A stretch of 25,568 nt of DNA from an uncultured Acidimicrobiales bacterium (GCA_937942965.1 CALDGN010000117.1:1-25568), one strand, 5' to 3'; shown: positions 1 to 10,003, counted from the first letter of the stretch. Translations and numbers: made by a program. Notes: a model not told the origin generated them from the letters alone.

Positions 1-949
1 GATGTCCGATGTCGTGCAGCAGCCCAGCGAGGGCGAGGTCGTCGGTCGCATCTGACGCTGCGTCGAGATGCGCGGCCGTCTGGAGCGAGTGCTCGAGCAT
101 GGTCAGCGCTTCGCCGTAATGCACGTCGGCCATGCCCTCGATGATCCCGATCAAGTGATCAGTGATCGGCATGGTGTCGTCCGTCAAGCTGCGGCCAGTC
201 CACACGGATGGCGCATCGAAGTTGGCGAGCGCGGCAACCGTCGGCGCAGTGTCAAGAATCGACACGGGCCGTGACCACGTAGAGGCCGGCGGGATCCCGT
301 CCGCTCGCAGCACGGCGAAGGTCACCATGTCGATCGGATCCGAGGCTTGGTGGTCATTGCCGTGCCCGCCGTGATCGGTCGTCACGAGCACCGCGCTGTC
401 CTCACCCGCTGCGCCAAGCAGGTCTCCGAGCGCGGCATCGCTGCGACTCAGCGCCTCGAGGTACTCGGTAGATCCCCAACCGTGGTCGTGCCCGGCCAGG
501 TCAGGTGACACGAGATACGCGAAGGCAACGTCGATCTCCGCCGAGAGCACCACCTGCGCGGCATGAGCCATGCGGGCGTCATCGTCGCCGCCATAGCCAC
601 CGTCGAGGAAGTAGCGATCGTCAGCGGCGTCGGGCTCAACGATTGCATTGATCGGCGCCCAGTTCAGCAGGGCGGCCGTTCGCAATCCCGCCTGGCGAGC
701 CGTGCGCAGGAACGTCGGCCAGTCGTCGGACAACGGGAGCGGCGTGTTGTCGAGTATCCCGTGTACGGCAGGATCGATGCCTCGCAGCATCGACGTGTGG
801 GCCGGGAGCGTGATCGACGGAAACACCGTGCGAGCGTCGAAGGTCGAGGCGCCCTGGCGCGCGAGGCGCACCAGATTCGGCATGGTCGCACCCGTCACGA
901 ACCGTGGCGCAACACCATCGATCGAGACGACAAGCAGCTTGGTCGGCAC
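1..949 (-). CDS. Alkaline phosphatase superfamily (NPP/phosphonoacetate hydrolase-like) fused to PhnZ-like HD domain, partial (3' end outside window)
   Basis: The frame is open from a GTG at 949 to base 1, 316 codons, with a stop just upstream (TGA in frame), so 949 is the only good start. Residues 1-235 or so read as a nucleotide pyrophosphatase/phosphodiesterase-type hydrolase: VVSIDGVAPRF gives the first metal Asp, PSITLPAHTSM carries the likely nucleophile Thr47, and SPDLAGHDHG and TTDHGGHG carry the remaining Asp/His zinc ligands. Phosphonoacetate hydrolases share this layout. Residues 278-316 then read YGEALTMLEHSLQ and LAGLLHDIGH, the start of an HD domain like the mixed-valence di-iron oxygenase PhnZ; His287 to His312-Asp313 is 25 residues, and Glu280 is seven before His287. 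The gene follows the sulfatase by 53 nt on the same strand. The phosphatase call is strong; a phosphonate substrate is inferred. The remainder of the HD domain is off the window. Confidence 0.8.
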   Translation of the reverse strand, partial: MPTKLLVVSIDGVAPRFVTGATMPNLVRLARQGASTFDARTVFPSITLPAHTSMLRGIDPAVHGILDNTPLPLSDDWPTFLRTARQAGLRTAALLNWAPINAIVEPDAADDRYFLDGGYGGDDDARMAHAAQVVLSAEIDVAFAYLVSPDLAGHDHGWGSTEYLEALSRSDAALGDLLGAAGEDSAVLVTTDHGGHGNDHQASDPIDMVTFAVLRADGIPPASTWSRPVSILDTAPTVAALANFDAPSVWTGRSLTDDTMPITDHLIGIIEGMADVHYGEALTMLEHSLQTAAHLDAASDATDDLALAGLLHDIGH

Positions 950-1002
950 GATCGAAGTTTCGCACTTGTGCCGCTGTCAAACCGGCGCAAACGGCCTTGG
1001 TC

Positions 1003-2466
1003 CTATGACGACTCGTCACCCGGGATCGGTGTGTGGTTGAAGCGGAAGGCCCGAGCGACGCCCTCACGGCCGCCGTGCTGCTGCATCAGCCGTTCTTGGG
1101 AAGCAAAGGCCGCGGCGTTCGCGTGCTGCGGATCAACGATCTCGCGGAGAGCTGCCCCGAGTTCCGCACGCACCCAGGCATGGCCAGACGACGAACCGAG
1201 GTCCACCAGTTCATCGGGGTCGGCGACGACATCGAACAGCTGGGCGGGATGGTCGACGTGTTCGACGTACTTCCATTCGCCGCGTCGCACCGCGAAGGAA
1301 CCGGTGATCGAACCACCGTCGTGGTACTCGGTGAAGCCGAGGCGATCCGTGTCGGTCGGACGGGAGGCGATCACGCGGAGCGAGCCGTTGGCGTCGGTAG
1401 CGCGACCCGCTGCTTCGTCGAGGGTTCCGGCGATGTCGATGAGGTTGACCTCGGTATCGCACGTCACGCCAGCGGCTACGCCAGGCCCAGACATGATCAT
1501 GGGCACGTCGACCGAGTCCCGGTACATGAACGACTTGCACCACAGCCCTCGGTTGCCCGCCATCTCGCCGTGATCCGAGGTATAGATCACCAGCGTGTTG
1601 TCGAGCTGCCCGGCCGCCTCCAGCGCACCCAGCACCCGGCCGACGTTGTGGTCAAGCCAACTGACGAGCGCGAAGTACGCCCGACGGCCGCGCTGGGCCA
1701 GCGTCGGATCGAACCAGCGCCCGTAATCGAAGAACGAACGCATCGCCGCGACGGCGGCATGGTCGTCGTCGACCAGTCCGATCTCGGGCGGCGGTACCTC
1801 GCCGAGCGGATACATCGACGTGAACTCATCGGGTGCCGACAGCGGGTAGTGCGGGGCAACCAGTGAGACAAACGCACACCATGGCGATTCGGGTTGAGCG
1901 CTCGCCGTGCGGCTGCGGTCCTCGAGCCAGGCCGTTGCGGCCTCGGTGACCCGACGGTCGTAGCGGGTGTAGGTGGTCTCGCCGCTGCCGACATCGCGGG
2001 CCAGTTCTGCGCTCTCGTCGTAGGGGAGCGGCTCGCGCCGTGGGAGCCCTTGGAGCCAACCGACGCCCCCGGCGATGAACATCGGCAGCACTCGATCGGT
2101 GAAGCCGTCGTCGTCGGCGCCAGAACGATGGTGCAGCTTGCCGAACGAGACGACGTCGTAGCCAGCGTCGCGGAGTCGATGCGGCCAGCCCTGTGGCTCG
2201 CCGGACCAGGCTTGCGCCGAGTCCCACGCGCCGACCTTGTGCACGTAACGTCCGGTCGCAAACGCGGCCCGGGCGGGTACGCAGATCGGCGATGGGGTCC
2301 AGGCTCTTGTGAAGCGCGTGCCACGGGCTGCGAGCCGATCAAGGTGGGGCGTCTGCGCGACGGCGTGGCCCGCACAACCGAGCGCTCGAGCCTGGTGCTC
2401 GTCGCCCATCAGCACCAGGATGTTCGGCCGTCGGTTCGAGCCCGACGCGGCCGGATCAGGCTCCAA
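1003..2466 (-). CDS. Sulfatase, choline-sulfatase-like
   Basis: This is a 487-residue type I sulfatase that would hydrolyse a sulfate ester, or possibly a phosphonate monoester, using formylglycine. The maturation motif C-x-P-x-R is present as CVPAR at residues 62-66. The N-terminal metal Asp is in VLMGDEH (near residue 22), and the second metal/histidine motif is YTSDHGEMAGNRGLWCK. The C-terminal part (IVDP, then HGGREGVARA) resembles the BetC choline-sulfatase tail. No signal peptide is seen, so it is probably cytoplasmic. The start is TTG at 2466; the next Met falls inside the first beta strand and would remove it. The TTG overlaps the stop of the upstream monooxygenase, which suggests translational coupling. 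Related phosphonate monoester hydrolases cannot be excluded. Confidence 0.87.
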   Translation of the reverse strand: MEPDPAASGSNRRPNILVLMGDEHQARALGCAGHAVAQTPHLDRLAARGTRFTRAWTPSPICVPARAAFATGRYVHKVGAWDSAQAWSGEPQGWPHRLRDAGYDVVSFGKLHHRSGADDDGFTDRVLPMFIAGGVGWLQGLPRREPLPYDESAELARDVGSGETTYTRYDRRVTEAATAWLEDRSRTASAQPESPWCAFVSLVAPHYPLSAPDEFTSMYPLGEVPPPEIGLVDDDHAAVAAMRSFFDYGRWFDPTLAQRGRRAYFALVSWLDHNVGRVLGALEAAGQLDNTLVIYTSDHGEMAGNRGLWCKSFMYRDSVDVPMIMSGPGVAAGVTCDTEVNLIDIAGTLDEAAGRATDANGSLRVIASRPTDTDRLGFTEYHDGGSITGSFAVRRGEWKYVEHVDHPAQLFDVVADPDELVDLGSSSGHAWVRAELGAALREIVDPQHANAAAFASQERLMQQHGGREGVARAFRFNHTPIPGDESS

Positions 2467-3964
2467 CGCGCTCGCGAGCAGCAGTCGTCGAGAACACGAG
2501 TGCTCCGTCGTCGAGGTTCGACTTGAGCAAGACCTTGCGATCGAGCGAGTAGCGCTGGGGGTTCGTCCACGGCTCGCGGTCGCCCTGCTTGGGTAGCAGC
2601 GCCATCATGCGCTGCATGTAGCCGCTGCTGAAGTCCTCGATCCAGTCACGGCGGGGCATGTCACGATCCGATGGACGCAAACGAGGGGTGACGACATCGG
2701 TGCCTGTGTCACGCATGTGGTTGAGTACCCGGCACACGAACTGCGACACGAGATCTGCTCGCAAGGTCCACGACGCATTGATGTAGCCGAACGTCGACGC
2801 CATATTCGGAATGTCCGAGTAGCCAACGCCGCGATAGGTCCACGTGTCGGAGAAGTCGATGGTCTTGCCATCGACAACGAAGTCCATGTCGCCGACCGTG
2901 ACCAGGTTCAGGCCGGTGGCGCTGATGACGATGTCGGCATCGATGTGCTCGCCCGACTGCAACTGAATCCCAGTCTCGGTGAACGTCTCGATCTGGCCAG
3001 TCGTGACCGACGCGTCGCCCCGTTTGATCGACTTGAAGAAGTCACCATCGGGCACCAGGCACAGGCGCTGGTCCCACGGGTTGTACTCAGGCGTGAAGTT
3101 GGCCGCCGTCTCTTCTTCGCCGAGCGCATCTCGCGTGAACTTCAGCAACTGCTCGCGAACCTTCTCGGGCTTCTTGCGGGTCATGTTGTAGAAGAACTCA
3201 CCGCGGGCCGAGTTCAGCTTGCGGGTGATTGCATACGCGGTCTTCTCCGGCAGAACCTTGCGCATGCCCTCAGACATCTGATTCACCGACGGTCGCGACA
3301 CCATCCAGGTGGGCGACCGCTGCAGCATCGTGATGTGTTCGGTCTTGTCCGCCATCGCGGGCACGAGCGTGACTGCCGTTGCGCCCGAGCCAATAACGAC
3401 CACCCGCTTGCCCTCGTAGTCAAGGTCCTCGGGCCATTCCTGGGGGTGCACGATCGGTCCTGCGAACTGTTCTTCACCCGGGAAGTCGGGACGGAACCCG
3501 CCCTTGTAGCTGTAGTAGCCCGAGCACATGAACAAGAAGTTGCAGGTGTACACGGTCGGCGTTGCATCGGGCCCGACCTGGCAGTGGACGGTCCAGTGGC
3601 CGTCGTCGGTGCTCCACTCGGCCCGCACGACCTGGTGCTGGAACTTGATCTTGTCGGTGATCCCGAACTCGTCGGCGGTCTCGCGCACGTAGTTCAAGAT
3701 CGATGGCCCATCGGCGATTGACTTGGCCTCGGTCCACGGCTTGAAGCTGTAGCCCAGGGTGTGCATGTCGCTGTCCGACCGAATGCCCGGGTAGCGGAAC
3801 AGGTCCCACGTGCCGCCCAGGTCATCGCGACCCTCCAGGATCGTCCACGACCGGTCGGGACTGTCCTGTTGCAGCCAGTACGCCGCTCCGATCCCAGAGA
3901 TGCCAGCCCCCACAATCAAGACGTCAATGTGTGCGACTGCAGTCTGCTCCTGCGCAAGTGCCAT
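2456..3964 (-). CDS. Flavin-containing monooxygenase, Baeyer-Villiger type
   Basis: The protein has 502 residues and starts at the ATG at 3964 (MALAQEQ); the open frame extends further upstream only as antisense to the neighbouring amidase. It has two Rossmann folds: FAD-binding GAGISG at residues 19-24 and NADPH-binding GSGATA near 192-197. Between them the class B fingerprint F-x-G-x-x-x-H-x-x-x-W-P is met exactly by FAGPIVHPQEWP (about 167-178), and GGTWDLFRYPG with RSDSD near 50-66 is also typical. Such enzymes insert oxygen next to a ketone carbonyl or oxidise N/S heteroatoms; the substrate here is unknown. It is the first gene of a three-gene minus-strand run with the sulfatase and the phosphatase/HD protein. 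Confidence 0.92.
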   Translation of the reverse strand: MALAQEQTAVAHIDVLIVGAGISGIGAAYWLQQDSPDRSWTILEGRDDLGGTWDLFRYPGIRSDSDMHTLGYSFKPWTEAKSIADGPSILNYVRETADEFGITDKIKFQHQVVRAEWSTDDGHWTVHCQVGPDATPTVYTCNFLFMCSGYYSYKGGFRPDFPGEEQFAGPIVHPQEWPEDLDYEGKRVVVIGSGATAVTLVPAMADKTEHITMLQRSPTWMVSRPSVNQMSEGMRKVLPEKTAYAITRKLNSARGEFFYNMTRKKPEKVREQLLKFTRDALGEEETAANFTPEYNPWDQRLCLVPDGDFFKSIKRGDASVTTGQIETFTETGIQLQSGEHIDADIVISATGLNLVTVGDMDFVVDGKTIDFSDTWTYRGVGYSDIPNMASTFGYINASWTLRADLVSQFVCRVLNHMRDTGTDVVTPRLRPSDRDMPRRDWIEDFSSGYMQRMMALLPKQGDREPWTNPQRYSLDRKVLLKSNLDDGALVFSTTAARERVGA

Positions 3965-4026
3965 TCGTAGAGTGTGGGGCGTTCGGGACCCAGTCGCAAA
4001 GTCCCGGCCGAACGCCGAACGTTTCG

Positions 4027-5436
4027 CTAGCTGGTGAACGTCGAGGCGTGGACGCGAGGAAGGCGGCCCTGCCATGGAAGCGCCTCTTCGAGCTGGCCCG
4101 CGAGCTGCAACAGCAAGGGGTCGTGGCCCATGTTTGCGGCGAGCTGCACCCCAACCGGCAGGCCATCGGCGCTCCAGTGTGTCGGCACTGAGATCGCTGG
4201 CTGGCCGGTGACATTGAACGGCAGTGTGAAGAGCCCGATACGGGCGTAGGCCGCCGAGATCTTCCACGGCTTTTCCTCTGGCGGCCAGAGTTCGTCGGTG
4301 CGCATCGGGGGAGTGCCGGCCGTCGGCGAGAGCACGATGTCGTACGCAGCCATCCAGTCGATTACCGACATCGACCAGGCTTGCTGACGTTCGTTCGCTT
4401 CGATCCACTCGGTGGCCCGCATCTCCTTGCCACGCTGAGCTGCTGTCCAGTTGTACGGCTCGACCTCGTCGGCGGTGAGGTCGCGTCCGATGAGTTCGCC
4501 GAGTCCGTCGACGCGGCGAGCGATGCCGGCCATCCAGAGTTCGCCATTCACGCGACTGGCAGGACCGATGAGGTTGTCTGCGTCGACGATCTCGATCTGA
4601 TGGCCGAGCTGCTCGAGGGCAGCGGCAGCAGCGTCGACGGCTTCGACGCACGATGGATCGATCTCGATGCGACCGCCGTCGCGGATCACCGCCACGCGAA
4701 GTGCGCCCGTCGGAGCCGGGTGCTGCGCGGGGGTTTGGAACAAGTCGGCATCGACGGCGCCCTGCACGGTGGCAAGGAACGCCGCGGTGTCGCGGACCGT
4801 GCGGGTGACCACAAGCTCGGAGGTGAGACGGGACACGTTCTGCGGGTTCGGCACCAGCCCGCGCGTCGTCTTGAGCCCCACGAGCCCATTCCACGCGGCG
4901 GGCAGTCGTGTCGAGCCGCCTCCGTCGTTGGCGTGTGCGATCGGCACCATGCCGCTCGCAACCGCCGCCCCGGAGCCGCCGCTGCTTCCGGCGGGTGAGC
5001 GAGTGAGCTCCCATGGGTTGTTCGTCGGGCCACAGCTCAACGGTTGGGTCGTCGGCACGCTGCCCATCTCGGGCAGGTTGGTCTTGCCCATCGTGACCAA
5101 GCCCGCAGCGCGGAAGCGAGCGCCGAGTTCGGTATCGGCCGTCGCCGTGTGGCCTGCGTCTTTGAGTGCTTGGTTCCCAGCCCAGTAGGGAAGCTCGGCC
5201 TGGTTCGCACCGATGTCCTTGATGAGGAACGGCACGCCGGTGAAGGGGCCGTCAGGCAGCGGCTCCGCCGCGTTCGCGAGGGCGCGCTCATAGTCGGTGT
5301 GGATGACGGCGTTGAGCGTCGGATTGAGGCGATCGATCCGTTCGATCGCGGCCTCGACCAGCTCGGTGGGAGAGGCCTGTCCGGAGCGGACCAGTTCGGC
5401 CTGCGCAGTCGCGTCGAGAAGGGAGAGATCAGTCAC
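4027..5436 (-). CDS. Amidase (amidase signature family)
   Basis: This amidase-signature hydrolase (GatA/AmiE-like fold) has about 469 residues from the GTG at 5436. The Ser-cisSer-Lys triad is visible: Lys in PFLIKDIGA (about 73), cis-Ser in PAGSSGGSG (about 151), and the nucleophile in NDGGGSTRLPA (about 175). A TTG at 5475 would add 13 residues but would sit at the edge of a hairpin (5471-5497), so the GTG is preferred; neither has a convincing ribosome binding site. The substrate cannot be named from sequence; no gatB or gatC lies nearby, so a role in tRNA-dependent amidation is unlikely. It lies 62 nt upstream of the monooxygenase gene and may be co-transcribed. Confidence 0.9.
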   Translation of the reverse strand: MTDLSLLDATAQAELVRSGQASPTELVEAAIERIDRLNPTLNAVIHTDYERALANAAEPLPDGPFTGVPFLIKDIGANQAELPYWAGNQALKDAGHTATADTELGARFRAAGLVTMGKTNLPEMGSVPTTQPLSCGPTNNPWELTRSPAGSSGGSGAAVASGMVPIAHANDGGGSTRLPAAWNGLVGLKTTRGLVPNPQNVSRLTSELVVTRTVRDTAAFLATVQGAVDADLFQTPAQHPAPTGALRVAVIRDGGRIEIDPSCVEAVDAAAAALEQLGHQIEIVDADNLIGPASRVNGELWMAGIARRVDGLGELIGRDLTADEVEPYNWTAAQRGKEMRATEWIEANERQQAWSMSVIDWMAAYDIVLSPTAGTPPMRTDELWPPEEKPWKISAAYARIGLFTLPFNVTGQPAISVPTHWSADGLPVGVQLAANMGHDPLLLQLAGQLEEALPWQGRLPRVHASTFTS

Positions 5437-5470
5437 GAGTACGAGCCTAGAAGACCACTCACCGTGAACT

Positions 5471-5497
5471 CTCAAGGGGTCTGACCCCCATTTTGAG
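5471..5497. repeat. Imperfect palindrome/hairpin in the gap between VOC gene and amidase
   Basis: CTCAAGGGGT and ACCCC...TTGAG pair across a CTG loop, with a four-base bulge on one side; the core GGGGTCTGACCCC is nearly symmetric. It begins 4 nt after the VOC stop. No T-run follows on the minus strand, so it is not a classic intrinsic terminator; it could be a REP-like element, an mRNA-stabilising stem or a weak terminator. Confidence 0.5.
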
Positions 5498-5501
5498 GGG
5501 C

Positions 5502-5974
5502 TTAGGGGGTGAGGGCGGCGATCACGTCGTCGGGCGCTTGGACGAGTTCGATGAGCACGCCTTCGCCGGACAAGGGGAATTCGTCGTTGCCCTTGGGATG
5601 TACAAAGCAGATGTCGTGGCCTGAAGCACCCTTGCGGATGCCCCCAGGCGTGAACCGCATGCCCTGGTCATCAAGCCAGCCAACGGCCGCGGGCAAGTCA
5701 TCGACCCACAGGCCGACGTGGTTCAGCGCGGGGTCGTTGACCTTGGGCCGCGACTCGGGGTCGAGTGGCTCCATCAGATCGACTTCGACCGCATGGGGGC
5801 CGCTGCCAAGCTGCAAGATGTCCTCTCGGACGTTCTCCGACTCTGACTCGTAGTCGCCGACCTTCTCGACGCCCAGCGTGTCGACCCACAGATTGCGAAG
5901 CGCCCCCAGGTCCAACCCGCCAACGGCGATCTGTTGCAGACCGAGGATGCGGAACGGACGATTCTCAGACGTGC

Positions 5975-5978
<4 letters not shown>
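5502..5978 (-). CDS. VOC family protein, methylmalonyl-CoA epimerase/glyoxalase-like
   Basis: The 158-residue protein has two beta-alpha-beta-beta-beta modules of the vicinal oxygen chelate fold (first from ILGLQQIAV, second from LNHVGLWVDDL). Its position, overlapping the methylmalonyl-CoA mutase stop by 4 nt, suggests it epimerises (S)- and (R)-methylmalonyl-CoA. EPLDPES and the GVLIELVQ ending resemble epimerases. However, the metal ligands read Gln (QQIAV), Glu/Asp (AVEVDLMEPL), His (NHVGL) and Glu (IELVQ), whereas characterised epimerases use His/Gln/His/Glu; the set here is closer to zinc glyoxalase I. The family is certain; the epimerase assignment rests mostly on context. Confidence 0.83.
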
Positions 5979-8122
<2,144 letters not shown>

Positions 8123-8126
8123 AGGT

Positions 8127-8132
8127 CCTCCT
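8127..8132 (-). promoter_or_regulatory. Ribosome binding site fixing the mutase start
   Basis: The minus strand reads AGGAGG-ACCT-GTG. This consensus Shine-Dalgarno selects the GTG at 8122 over the longer open frame that begins at 8272. Confidence 0.75.
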
Positions 8133-8274
8133 GATCGTCCTGCCCCGAGCCTAATTGGCCGACCCGACACCCCGAAGATCCACGGGAAGAACACGGCCCA
8201 AAGGTGTGTGAACTGACTGTGAACTCTTCCCCCAAGTGACCAGCGAGGCGCCGCCGACTTCGTAGAGTGCAACC

Positions 8275-8601
8275 ATGCGCGTGCGGTCGTTCGAGTTGTC
8301 CGGAACCCAGGACGGTGATCTCCGGAAGCTGCACGACCACTTGCTCGAGTCGGGCGGCTTCGAGTTCCGCGCTGGTGGCTCCGGATTCTTCGTCGTCGTC
8401 CGTGAGCGCTTCGTTGCGGCCACAGGGTCCGCCTTTGCGCAGATGATCATGGCCGCTCGCGAAGATGACACGATCAACGTCGATGTCGTCGTAGCCGGGG
8501 GGCGGCCGGACGCCGACCGCCACCTCGCCGACCTGCAGCGAGCCACAGATCTTGTACGCGGCTTCGCGGATCGCCACGACCTCGAAGCGGTCGACATCTA
8601 A
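8275..8601 (+). CDS. Hypothetical protein, 108 aa
   Basis: I do not recognise this protein. It starts with MRVRSFELSG, has alternating hydrophobic strands (GSGFFVVVRERFVAAT, DTINVDVVVAGG) and amphipathic helices (DLRKLHDHLLESG, LADLQRATDLVRGFADRH), so it looks like a small soluble alpha/beta protein. It has no membrane segment, no Cys and no metal motif. It is divergent from the mutase across a 152-nt gap and precedes polyphosphate glucokinase by 53 nt. No clear ribosome binding site precedes the ATG. The coherent secondary-structure pattern and fitting position argue that it is real, but no function can be given. Confidence 0.6.
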   Translation: MRVRSFELSGTQDGDLRKLHDHLLESGGFEFRAGGSGFFVVVRERFVAATGSAFAQMIMAAREDDTINVDVVVAGGRPDADRHLADLQRATDLVRGFADRHDLEAVDI

Positions 8602-8654
8602 CCGAAACGCGATTCTGTCCCATTGTGATCGGGCGACGCCTACGGTGTGGCCCC

Positions 8655-9404
8655 GTGACTCGAGACCTGATTCTGGGCGTCGACATCGGCGGTAGCGGTA
8701 TGAAGGCGGCACTGGTCGACCTTGACCAGGGTGTCATGGCGACCAAGCGGCATCGCATCAAGACGCCGCGGCCCGCTATGCCGGGCGCAATGGCCGATGT
8801 CTTTGGGCAGCTCAAGGACCACTTCGACTACTCGGGGCCGATCGGTTGCACGTTCCCCGGCGTCATTCAGAATGCCTCGGTGGTGAAGACCGCAGCCAAC
8901 CTCGATGCGTCGTGGGTGGGCGTCGACGCAGCCGAACTCTTCGGCAGCAAAGACAGCCCGGTGACCCTCATGAACGATGGTGACGCCGCCGGCCTGGCCG
9001 AGATGGAGCATGGGATCGGCAACGGCGTCGATGGAACCGTTGTCATGATCACGATCGGCACCGGACTCGGTACCGCGGTGTTCACCGACGGCAAGCTCGT
9101 GCGCAACACCGAGTTCGGCCATATCGAAATCAACGGCCTCGATGCTGAAACCCGGGCCTCAAGCCGAGTGATCGATGACTTCGGGCTCAGCTTCGAGCAG
9201 TGGGCTCCGCGCATGCAGGTGTACTTGGAGACGATGGAGCAGCTGCTCTGGCCGAATCTGTTCATCCTCGGTGGTGGCATCTCGAAGCAGTTCGAAGAGT
9301 GGAGCCCGCTCATCGACATCTCGACGCCGATGGTCGCGGCGAGCGGGCGAAATGGCGCTGGCATTGTTGGCGCAGCTATGGCCGCCGCGGCGAACGTGCC
9401 GTAG
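8655..9404 (+). CDS. ppgK: Polyphosphate glucokinase (ROK family)
   Basis: The 249-residue enzyme phosphorylates glucose to glucose-6-phosphate using polyphosphate and usually also ATP. The phosphate-1 motif is VDIGGSGMK (near residue 9), the catalytic Asp is in MNDGDAAGLAE, and the second phosphate motif is TIGTGLGTAV. TAANLDASWVG, NTEFGHIE, LFILGGGIS and GAGIVGAAMA match mycobacterial PPGK closely, and the length fits. The ROK zinc cysteine motif is absent, as in this subfamily. GTG at 8655 is chosen because homologous sequence begins there; an upstream GTG at 8625 would add ten residues without similarity. It converges on the peroxiredoxin gene with a hairpin between them. Confidence 0.94.
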   Translation: MTRDLILGVDIGGSGMKAALVDLDQGVMATKRHRIKTPRPAMPGAMADVFGQLKDHFDYSGPIGCTFPGVIQNASVVKTAANLDASWVGVDAAELFGSKDSPVTLMNDGDAAGLAEMEHGIGNGVDGTVVMITIGTGLGTAVFTDGKLVRNTEFGHIEINGLDAETRASSRVIDDFGLSFEQWAPRMQVYLETMEQLLWPNLFILGGGISKQFEEWSPLIDISTPMVAASGRNGAGIVGAAMAAAANVP

Positions 9405-9434
9405 CCCAAAAAGCAACGGCTGCTGAAAAGCAAA

Positions 9435-9460
9435 GTGGCGCCGGTCGGAACCGGCGCCAC
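9435..9460. terminator. Strong hairpin terminator between convergent ppgK and peroxiredoxin genes
   Basis: There is a perfect 11-bp stem, GTGGCGCCGGT/ACCGGCGCCAC, with a 4-nt loop. On the minus strand it is followed by TTTGCTTTTC, which fits an intrinsic terminator for the peroxiredoxin transcript; on the plus strand there is no T-run, so any stop for ppgK would be weaker. Confidence 0.8.
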
Positions 9461-9501
9461 AGTAACGATCTTGTGCCGAGGCTGGGCCTCGACCGGTTGT
9501 C

Positions 9502-9984
9502 TTAGAGCTTGCTGATGACCATTTCGCAGCTGGACACTTCGACGCCGCCGCCTTCTTCGACGTCGAGGCTGGTAACGACGCCGTCTTCGATAATTGCGGC
9601 GTAGCGACGCGAGCGGGTACCGAGACCGAAGCCGGAACCGTCCATCACGAGGCCCATGGCTTCGGTGAATTCACCGTTGCCGTCGGCGAGCATCATGATG
9701 TCCTTGGCGCCCTGCTCTGCGGCCCATGCGCCCATAACCCATGCGTCGTTGACCGAGATGCAGGCAACCTTGTCGACGCCCTTGGCGGCGAGCTCAGCTT
9801 CGTTCTGCACGAAGCCTGGCATGTGCACCTTGGAGCAACCGGGGGTGAATGCGCCCGGAACAGCGAACAGGACGACCTTGCCGGTGCCCAGAACGTCGCC
9901 CGTCTGGACGGGGGTGGGTGCACCCTCGTCGTTGAGGACTCGGACCTCGATATCTGGAACGTTGTCGCCTACCGAAACTGCCAT
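9502..9984 (-). CDS. Peroxiredoxin, Prx5 type
   Basis: This 160-residue thiol peroxidase reduces hydrogen peroxide and organic hydroperoxides. The peroxidatic Cys50 lies in PGAFTPGCSKVHMPGF, the Prx5 signature. Cys75 and Cys153 are also present; their spacing (25 and 103 residues after Cys50) closely matches Cys47, Cys72 and Cys151 of human PRDX5, so an atypical 2-Cys mechanism is possible. There is no signal peptide, so it should be cytoplasmic. The ATG at 9984 has a good AAGGAGA ribosome binding site 6 nt upstream. It is monocistronic and ends at the hairpin at 9435-9460. Confidence 0.95.
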   Translation of the reverse strand: MAVSVGDNVPDIEVRVLNDEGAPTPVQTGDVLGTGKVVLFAVPGAFTPGCSKVHMPGFVQNEAELAAKGVDKVACISVNDAWVMGAWAAEQGAKDIMMLADGNGEFTEAMGLVMDGSGFGLGTRSRRYAAIIEDGVVTSLDVEEGGGVEVSSCEMVISKL

Positions 9985-10003
9985 GGCTTATCTCCTTCTC
10001 AAA

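Noticed and set aside
563..1573. Plus-strand 336-codon open frame
   Set aside because: It is antisense to both the phosphatase/HD gene and the sulfatase, is rich in Arg/Ser/Pro, and has no family motif; it is a shadow frame of GC-rich coding DNA.
2717..3721. Plus-strand 334-codon open frame
   Set aside because: It lies entirely antisense to the monooxygenase, whose motifs are clear; no recognisable domain.
3965..5014. N-terminal extension of the monooxygenase frame (to 852 codons)
   Set aside because: The added 350 codons overlap the amidase in another frame, are Arg/His-rich and lack domain features; the FAD motif begins right after the Met at 3964.
5471..5497. Intrinsic terminator of the mutase/VOC transcript
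   Set aside because: The stem is interrupted and no T-run follows on the minus strand, so I list it only as a palindrome.
8123..8272. Extended start of the methylmalonyl-CoA mutase
   Set aside because: The GTG at 8122 has AGGAGG upstream and homologous sequence starts there; the extension reads like intergenic DNA.
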